From Perilla frutescens (lineage: Eukaryota; Streptophyta; Magnoliopsida; Lamiales; Lamiaceae): a stretch of DNA of 64,000 nucleotides. A program made the position numbers and the translations under genes. The DNA is taken from NCBI GenBank assembly GCA_026008535.1, contig BRKX01000018.1, forward strand, positions 46,431,588 through 46,495,587, given 5' to 3'. The notes beneath the pieces were generated by a model that did no database searches, was not told the DNA's origin, and saw nothing but the letters and a program-made list of their open reading frames with translations. This document shows positions 57,971-64,000 of this stretch, one piece after another. How positions within the stretch are numbered: position 1 is the first letter of the stretch; each line of letters opens with the position of its first letter.

Positions 57971-58682
57971 GAGCATCTCCAACCCAACTCTAAATTTCAT
58001 TTTGCAGTTAATAAGATGCTTCAACCCACCTCTAAATCCAACATCATTTTGATGTAAAACTTCAAATGTGAATAGTATATACCCAAACATGGAGATGCAC
58101 TATTCATGACTCCATATTACTTTTCATGAATCTGAAATTGCAAAATAGTCCTTCTTAATTCTTTCTTCTCATCTTTCGTTCGTTCAAAGTTTTAATGTAA
58201 TTTTCTTCTCATCTTTGTGTAATTTCTCAAGTCGTGTAATTTTCTATTTTAATAAATGTTGAAATTATTTTTTTACGGTCATTCATATTTAATATTTAAT
58301 TTTGTAAAGAATTATATAATTATAATTAAATTTAATACATTGTTGTGTATATAACAAAAAAAAAAGAGGTTCAATTTAAAAATTTATAAACATTATAAAT
58401 TTTGACAATTTATAATTTCCATGGTTAGAAATTGCCTGCAATTATTGGGAAAATGTATTCTTTATATTGCAAAATAGCAAAAAAAATAAGAGGTTCAATT
58501 TATAAATTTTGATAAATATGTGGGTGTTATTGAAATAAACATGATAAATAGTAAAAGGTGGAATATACTAAGAATATTCTTTTTGATGTTGGATTTGGAT
58601 TTGTAGGTTGAAGATCAATTAGTATTTGATGTGACACTTATTTCATTTTGAGTTTGAATTTAAGTATTTGGGTTGGAGATGG
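57971..58682. mobile_element. Second Harbinger-like MITE
   Basis: Left end GAGCATCTCCAACCCAA (57971), right end GGGTTGGAGATGG (to 58682), good inverted repeats of the GAGCATCTCCAA type. The flanking trinucleotides TTA (57968-57970) and TAA (58683-58685) do not match exactly, so the right border may have decayed. No ORF supported. Confidence 0.55.
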
Positions 58683-59368
58683 TAACGTATAATCCACTTC
58701 AAAAAAATCGGAAGAAATTATGGCGACGCGTAATCGTTGGTGACTGATTTTCCTTGAACAACTTGTAATATTCTCAATTTGTAAATGGCGGCGCGTTGAA
58801 TTTTTTATTCTTAGATCTTTTACTAACAAGACTTTCTTAGAGCTGCTAAGAAAGTCAATACCAATTAGCCAATCAATATTGACTTGAAGATGACATCTTG
58901 GTAACATTTTAAAATCTAAGTCTCCAATATTTCAACAAATATTTATGTTTTTTCTAAATATTTATGATGAACATACTAAATATTATTGTATCTCATTTTA
59001 TTTTAATTTTCTTGATATTTTATCATAACTTTTAGTCTAAATATTAAAGAAGAATATATGATTATTATTTATTACACTTAATTTCAAATTGTTCATATTT
59101 TTTTTTTGTTATGAATTTTGTATTGAATTATATGAAATACAATATTTTTTAAACTTTTATGATGAAATACTAAGTATTTTAGTAAATTTCAATGTGGAAT
59201 CTTATACATTGCACACCACATCTAGGATCTTACCATGTATCCACTATTAAATATATTATTTTATTACTTTGGTGATTATTTTATCTAGAACCTGGAAGGT
59301 TGCTTGGTCAACCCAATCAAAGATTCACCAAATCTTTTTCAAATTAGACGTATATTACCGACAAATAA
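58683..59368. other. No gene seen
   Basis: AT-rich DNA; a minus-strand frame reaching 58907 has no recognisable homology. Confidence 0.45.
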
Positions 59369-59370
59369 TA

Positions 59371-59628
59371 CTCCTTCCGTTTCATAATGTTTGTTGTTTT
59401 AGGATTTTAATCTACAATTAATAATTAATTTTTTTGACTAATATACCCCTTCCTTCTATATCAAATAAAATCTTATATCTTTATATTTTCCTAAAAAATT
59501 AGCAATTTTTTTCTTCATATATTTATGGGGTTAAATTTAGAAGAAAGAGTGTGAAAATATCTAAAACAACAAACATTTTGACACAAACATAAAACTCCTA
59601 AAGAACAAACATTATGAAACGGAGGGAG
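59371..59628. mobile_element. Stowaway-type (Tc1/mariner) MITE
   Basis: 258 bp with long terminal inverted repeats CTCCTTCCGTTTCATAATGT / ACATTATGAAACGGAGGGAG (one mismatch visible) and TA on both sides (59369-59370, 59629-59630). This matches Stowaway ends (CTCCCTCCGT). Confidence 0.92.
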
Positions 59629-59932
59629 TAATATTTAATGCTTCTAATCCTTTTTATACTGGAAAAATTACAATATGATTAAAATTATCAAATTATATAG
59701 TTTAGAATCATCGGCCATTATTTTTAAAAATTGAGTTATTTTATATAAGATGGAAAGTATTGAGCATTTAATGCAAGTCACATCACATTAAATGCATTGA
59801 CAAATTATACAAAAATCGAGTATTAAAATCCGAAAAAACACAAAGTTATTATCTTATGATTAGGTAGCTGGTCAACACGTCTTTCATAATTTGTCTGTAA
59901 TCATAATTTGTCTGTACAGCAGAACCTTCCAA

Positions 59933-60492
59933 ATGGAAGGTTCGATGCTGGACTTCGACTCACTGCGCCTCGCCGATGGATTACCGCCGCGTGGAAAGTT
60001 TTTAACTTCATTTTTCAGAGCTGGACCCACACGTTTCTGAGGCCGATTTTAGGGCTAAAATTGAGGAGGTTGGATCGTTGCTTCATCAAAATCTTCATCC
60101 TCTCAAAGGCTACTTTTATTGTAGAGAAGAGAAACTCCTTATCTACGACCCCATGCCGAAGGCAGCCTCTCCACCCTTCTCCACGGTTATGGTTAGTTTA
60201 CTATATATATTCCTTCGCGACGCTTCCTTTACCATATATTCTGCTGTCTTTTGTGTTTGTAATTGCTTTAGAGTTTCTATAATACAAACATTGTTTCATC
60301 AAATATATACTTATTTGATATAAATTATGGGAAATATCGTATTTGATTTTCAATATTGTGGGATTTGATGCCTATTTTAGGCTTCTAAAACTGATTGCTG
60401 TGAACCAGATAGAATCTTGCAGATGGGCACATCTATCTATGATTTTGAAGAATCTGTGGCCCTGACGTCCCTCACAAACCCCCCAGCGCCAG
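59933..60492 (+). pseudogene. Unrecognised broken two-exon gene fragment
   Basis: ATG at 59933 opens MEGSMLDFDSLRLADGLPPR and continues to AGPTRF, where TGA stops it. In the next frame the chain continues at once as EADFRAKIEEVGSLLHQNLH and GYFYCREEKLLIYDPMPK, so a one- or two-base frameshift lies at about 60040. Exon 1 ends at 60191 (ATG|GTTAGT); exon 2 is 60381-60492 after TTTTAG (ASKTDCCEPDRILQMGTS, then SVALTSLTNPPAPG) and ends at |GTACC. Phases agree. Codon quality and splice sites say it was a gene; the family is not recognised. Later exons were not found. Confidence 0.55.
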
Positions 60493-61113
60493 GTACCTTC
60501 ATTTCCTTTTCCAACCTTCTCTCTCTTTCAGATTCACTTAATTTAATCCCCCCCTCTCTCTGTTTATAACCTTTTAATTAGGTAGATGTAAAATTATTGT
60601 TTAGCTCAATATATTGTTTGTTGTAGATTAGGAGTAGCCTGCCCTGATTGGGTGGAGGCGGTCGAGTTTGTACAATTATTAATTAATTACATAGATCAGA
60701 TCGACATGTCTGCATATGGATGGTCTTCTCACTTCACTTGTGCCATCAATTTTGGTGATAATTAATGGGATTTAATTAATGCCAAATTTATGATACTTGT
60801 AAATTGTCTCTCTCATCTCTCGCTCTCGCAACTTTCTGCTATGGCTTCGCTCCTGTTTTCAGTCACCGGCATGAGACTAAAAACCAGCCTAAATGTAGCC
60901 ACGTCTCCTCCTCCACCGAGACCTTCTCCGCTGACGAAACTTTTCTCTCCTTTCGTTGGGTAGCGTCTCCGGCGACTTTTCTGGTCTGAGGAACCGACCT
61001 GCGCCCCTTAGTTAACTAAACATCTCCCGGATATGCTTTTGTTGAGATAAATTTTTGAGTTACCCTTGAGCTTTTCATTCCTTGGAGCTTCTAATTTTTG
61101 CTTTCCATTACAG

Positions 61114-61672
61114 TTTGAAGAGTCTCATGATGCTGAAGATGCCATATGAGGGCGTGATGGTTCTGATTTTGATGGGCTTCGGCTACGGGTGGGTATTGTT
61201 TGTGTTAGTTACCTTTTGCTTGCATCCACTGGCCAGGTTAATGTTTGTGATCTATTGTCAGTTGTCACACAGGTTGAGCTAGCGCATGGTGGGCGTGGCA
61301 ACACTTCATCAACAGATCGTCATAGTGGAAGTTGTGGTCCCCATGGTAGAGTTTGCTGGCGCTCGGAATACAGAGGTGAATACATGAATCCTTATGTGAA
61401 TGCCATATAATATTAAAGATTTTGATATCTCTATGATTTTGTCTCATTTGTCATTATTTTCCAGTTTTAGTTATACTGTCTTGCCTCATTCTGCTTCATG
61501 GGAAGATCTTAAGGTAAAGTATGCATTTTCGTGGTGCTCAATAGTGGCGCAAATCTCTTGTCACGTAACACTGAGCTGGCTGTTGGTCTCATTAGTCTTA
61601 ATGGCGATTTCTAGGATCATATGCGTCGAGCTGGAGATGTTTGTTTCTCACAAGTTTTCCACGAGGGGAGTG
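61114..61672 (+). pseudogene. SR splicing factor (SF2/ASF-like, SR30/SR34 group) fragment
   Basis: Exons 61114-61188 (FEESHDAEDAI, stop, GRDGSDFDGLRLR: end of RRM1), 61273-61375 (VELAHGGRGNTSSTDRHSG, then SEYR), about 61465-61506 (LPHSASWEDLK, start of the second RRM with the signature region near SWQDLKD) and 61615-61672 (DHMRRAGDVCFSQVF). Introns have GT/AG ends and agree in phase, except that the third exon start needs a 1-nt indel to stay in frame. A TGA at about 61145-61147 replaces a CGA Arg codon (one C-to-T change). The first exon (RNP2 of RRM1) and the RS domain are absent. Such proteins select splice sites in the nucleus; this copy cannot. Confidence 0.85.
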
Positions 61673-64000
61673 GTAAGCTTTATATCAATATGGGTATTTT
61701 ATATTTTAGCAGTGACAAATTAACCAATACATATTGTTATTCATAGTATTATATTATGTGTTGATAACTTGATATGTTTTCCAGTACATTTCCTTTTGGG
61801 TTTGTAGTTGTCTATTTGTCTCTTGGCAATATTTTGGTCCGATTGGGGGTGGGCTTTGGGATTGCAATCAGGAGGGATTTTTGCCGCTCATTCTATTCAG
61901 AAGCAGTTTTTGCTGCTTAATGCCTGCCATATCCAAATTTTTTTTGGTTATTCGACATAACCAGATTAAGTTTATCACACCTTTCTCGTTATAGTTTTAA
62001 GAGTAATGCAAGCAATTAAAATTCTAATATTTTCATGCCAAGTATGCTTAAATAGTTTATGACCTATTCTATGCCTATGTGTCTTTTGTTCTTTCCTATT
62101 ACTGGTTCATTTTTAAGCATGCTCCTTCTGATAATGCTGGTTGTTTCTACTGGTTCATCCTGTTTATCTTATTTAGCTCTTTCTTTTTCCTTTTTTTCCT
62201 TTTTTTTTCTGTTATAGGTCTGTTAAAACTTTTAGTTGAAAGCTTAAAGGTTAGGCTTGTTATTTTTCTGTTTCTTTTTTGGACTATTTTAATATATGAA
62301 TAGGCATTGTGAGTAGAAGAGCCAGTTCGTACAAGTGCAGTTCTGAGTGATCGAAGACTTTCTTATCAATGAACAATATATCATGGCACTCATGTTCCTC
62401 AAAAAAAAAATCATGGTACTTATGCATGTATGTTTGTTGACTTGTGGAGAGAGCTCCTCAAGGGTTGTATCACATTTTGGATAGTAAAAGCTTTTGTTAG
62501 GTAATCGATTTCTGATATCATCTTAGTTCTTGATCCTTTCTGCTGACAATAGTTACTCTATTACATTGACTACAATGAATATTTGATGCTCAGGTTTGAT
62601 GCTGTGTTGATGTGCTATGTATATATCCCTAAACTGTTAAATCTGCAATCCTTTTCTTTTGATACATCCTGAATGAGATGTGCTAGATTTTGCCATGTTT
62701 TCCAACAAAACAGTTCGACTATGAAATTGTGTCTTTGGATTTTTTTATTTTATAAAAAATATAAGATAGATTTGATCAAAGTTTTAATTTTTTAAATTTT
62801 ACATAAATTTAATGACATTTTCAAGGCATAAATTCATGTTATTTACGGATATTATGATAGATATAATTATCTTAAATTCATGTTATTTACGGATATTATG
62901 ATAGATATAATTATCTACACCCTAATTAATAGTGCAATGCAATATGATTCAAATTATTATATCGTTTATGCAACAAATCTTCACTATTATAAATGATAAT
63001 GTGTTGTCACGGTTTAATATTAATAGTTATTAGTTGACTATATGTTAGTCACAACTTAATATTATAAATTACTTATATATTCCCTTAAGATGTCACAAGT
63101 TAATAATATGGATGATTAAAAATAAGAATATTTTGAATTCATAGTATATTTATTGGTTAAAAATAAATAAATAAATAAATATATAAAATGTTGCAATACT
63201 TGTTTGCTTAAAAAATGATAATTTAACTATAGAAATAATATCGAAATTGATTATCTAATTAATTATTCTATCAGGAACACTTACAAAATATTTTTCTCAA
63301 TTAAAATCTGTCCTACAACTTTTTTTAAAGTGTATCGATTTGATCACTCTGTTATTCCTGCCATTAGCAATGCTAGTAATGTCCATTAAAAACACACATT
63401 GAAAAATATTCTGCTCACGCTCTCATATATTTTCTAACACTAACATATTTTTCTACACATATACAGATTAAACATATATATATATTAAACCTTAAAAATA
63501 AATAAAAATATAAAAAATTCACAAATTTTAGCAATTGTTAAATTTATTTTATGTATTTTTTATTTTTGATATAACAACAATGCATTTATTCTTATATAGA
63601 TTTTATCAGCAAAGATAAATATGATTCGATTGTTTCGCTTAGTCAATCATGATTCCAATGGTTCACTTGCTTTTTATACTGTTTTTACCCAAAAATATTT
63701 CTTAATTTATTTTCTTTAAATAAATAAACATAAAAGGGATAGTTTTATTTGTTTAGGACCAAATGAAGAAGTTTACTGGAATTAAGTAAATTTTAATACA
63801 ATTCACTTACTTAATATTAATTTACGATTACACAACTAAAATTTATCACAAACCTAATACTAATATCTATCATTCATCTCAGACTTGTATTATGTATACA
63901 GTTTAAAAGATAGATCTATCAAAACAAAAATTAATAAAATAATAAAAAATATGATGCACCAACAAACAGTGTCTAAAATAATAATAATGTAAATTAATCA
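61673..64000. other. AT-rich DNA, no gene seen; one 44-bp tandem duplication
   Basis: No later SR exons and no supported ORF. A 44-bp unit starting AATTCATGTTATTTACGG is tandemly duplicated at 62831-62918. T-rich tract at 62165-62215. Confidence 0.55.

Noticed and set aside
62079..62303. 74-codon hydrophobic plus-strand frame
   Set aside because: T-rich sequence yields Phe/Leu codons by composition; no splice or homology support.

Overview
The window is nuclear DNA of a flowering plant, most likely a eudicot. The evidence is GT-AG introns in fragments of VPS53 and an SR splicing factor, Athila-lineage Ty3/gypsy and Ty1/copia retroelements, and plant-type CACTA, Harbinger, hAT and Stowaway DNA elements. 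I cannot name the species. It is a gene-poor, repeat-built region. The only intact, gene-like reading frame I support is a 179-codon, four-membrane-segment protein at 55.07-55.61 kb (minus).

Left flank (1-8.2 kb). On the minus strand lie a broken N-terminal half of VPS53 (stop codon, lost splice donor), a truncated ubiquitin copy and the terminus of a CACTA element (3231). A 72-bp tandem duplication follows. Next come the 5' exons and C-terminal remnant of a possible FAR1-related gene, separated by LTR-like DNA and a dispersed GATAC-type repeat.

Centre (8.2-51.8 kb). This is a nested stack that can be taken apart by its target-site duplications (TSDs). A CACTA element (from about 8226, resuming at 50912-51800) was hit inside its transposase reading frame by a minus-strand Athila element, B (10093-50911, TSD GGTGT). 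B was then hit by a plus-strand Athila of the same family, A (17343-31335, TSD GGAGT); a minus-strand copia element, C (32396-41931); a 2.5-kb solo LTR, D (43581-46117, TSD CTAGT); and a 380-bp hAT MITE, E (42872-43251, TSD ATAAACAC). Subtracting the inserts leaves B at about 14.05 kb, against 13.99 kb for A. C has no matching TSD and is flanked by a 304-bp duplication of B sequence, which points to recombination between two insertions.

Both Athila copies have the layout LTR, tRNA-Asp-type PBS, gag, protease, RT, RNase H, integrase, spacer with a CpG-rich module, predicted 1.1-kb intron, a third Q-rich ORF, an internal polypurine tract, the terminal polypurine tract, LTR. All coding regions carry stops or frameshifts, so neither copy is autonomous. 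The CpG-rich ACGCGACC module occurs both in the LTR promoter region and just ahead of the intron before ORF3. An internal promoter or spliced message for ORF3 is the most interesting regulatory hypothesis here.

Right flank (51.8-64 kb). The CACTA transposase fragment abuts a truncated copia element F (gag plus one LTR, 51.8-54.03 kb). Then come the membrane-protein gene, two Harbinger-type elements, a Stowaway MITE, an unrecognised broken gene (59.9-60.5 kb) and a broken SR splicing factor (61.1-61.7 kb). The last 2.3 kb is AT-rich with no gene seen. No RNA genes and no CRISPR arrays were recognised.
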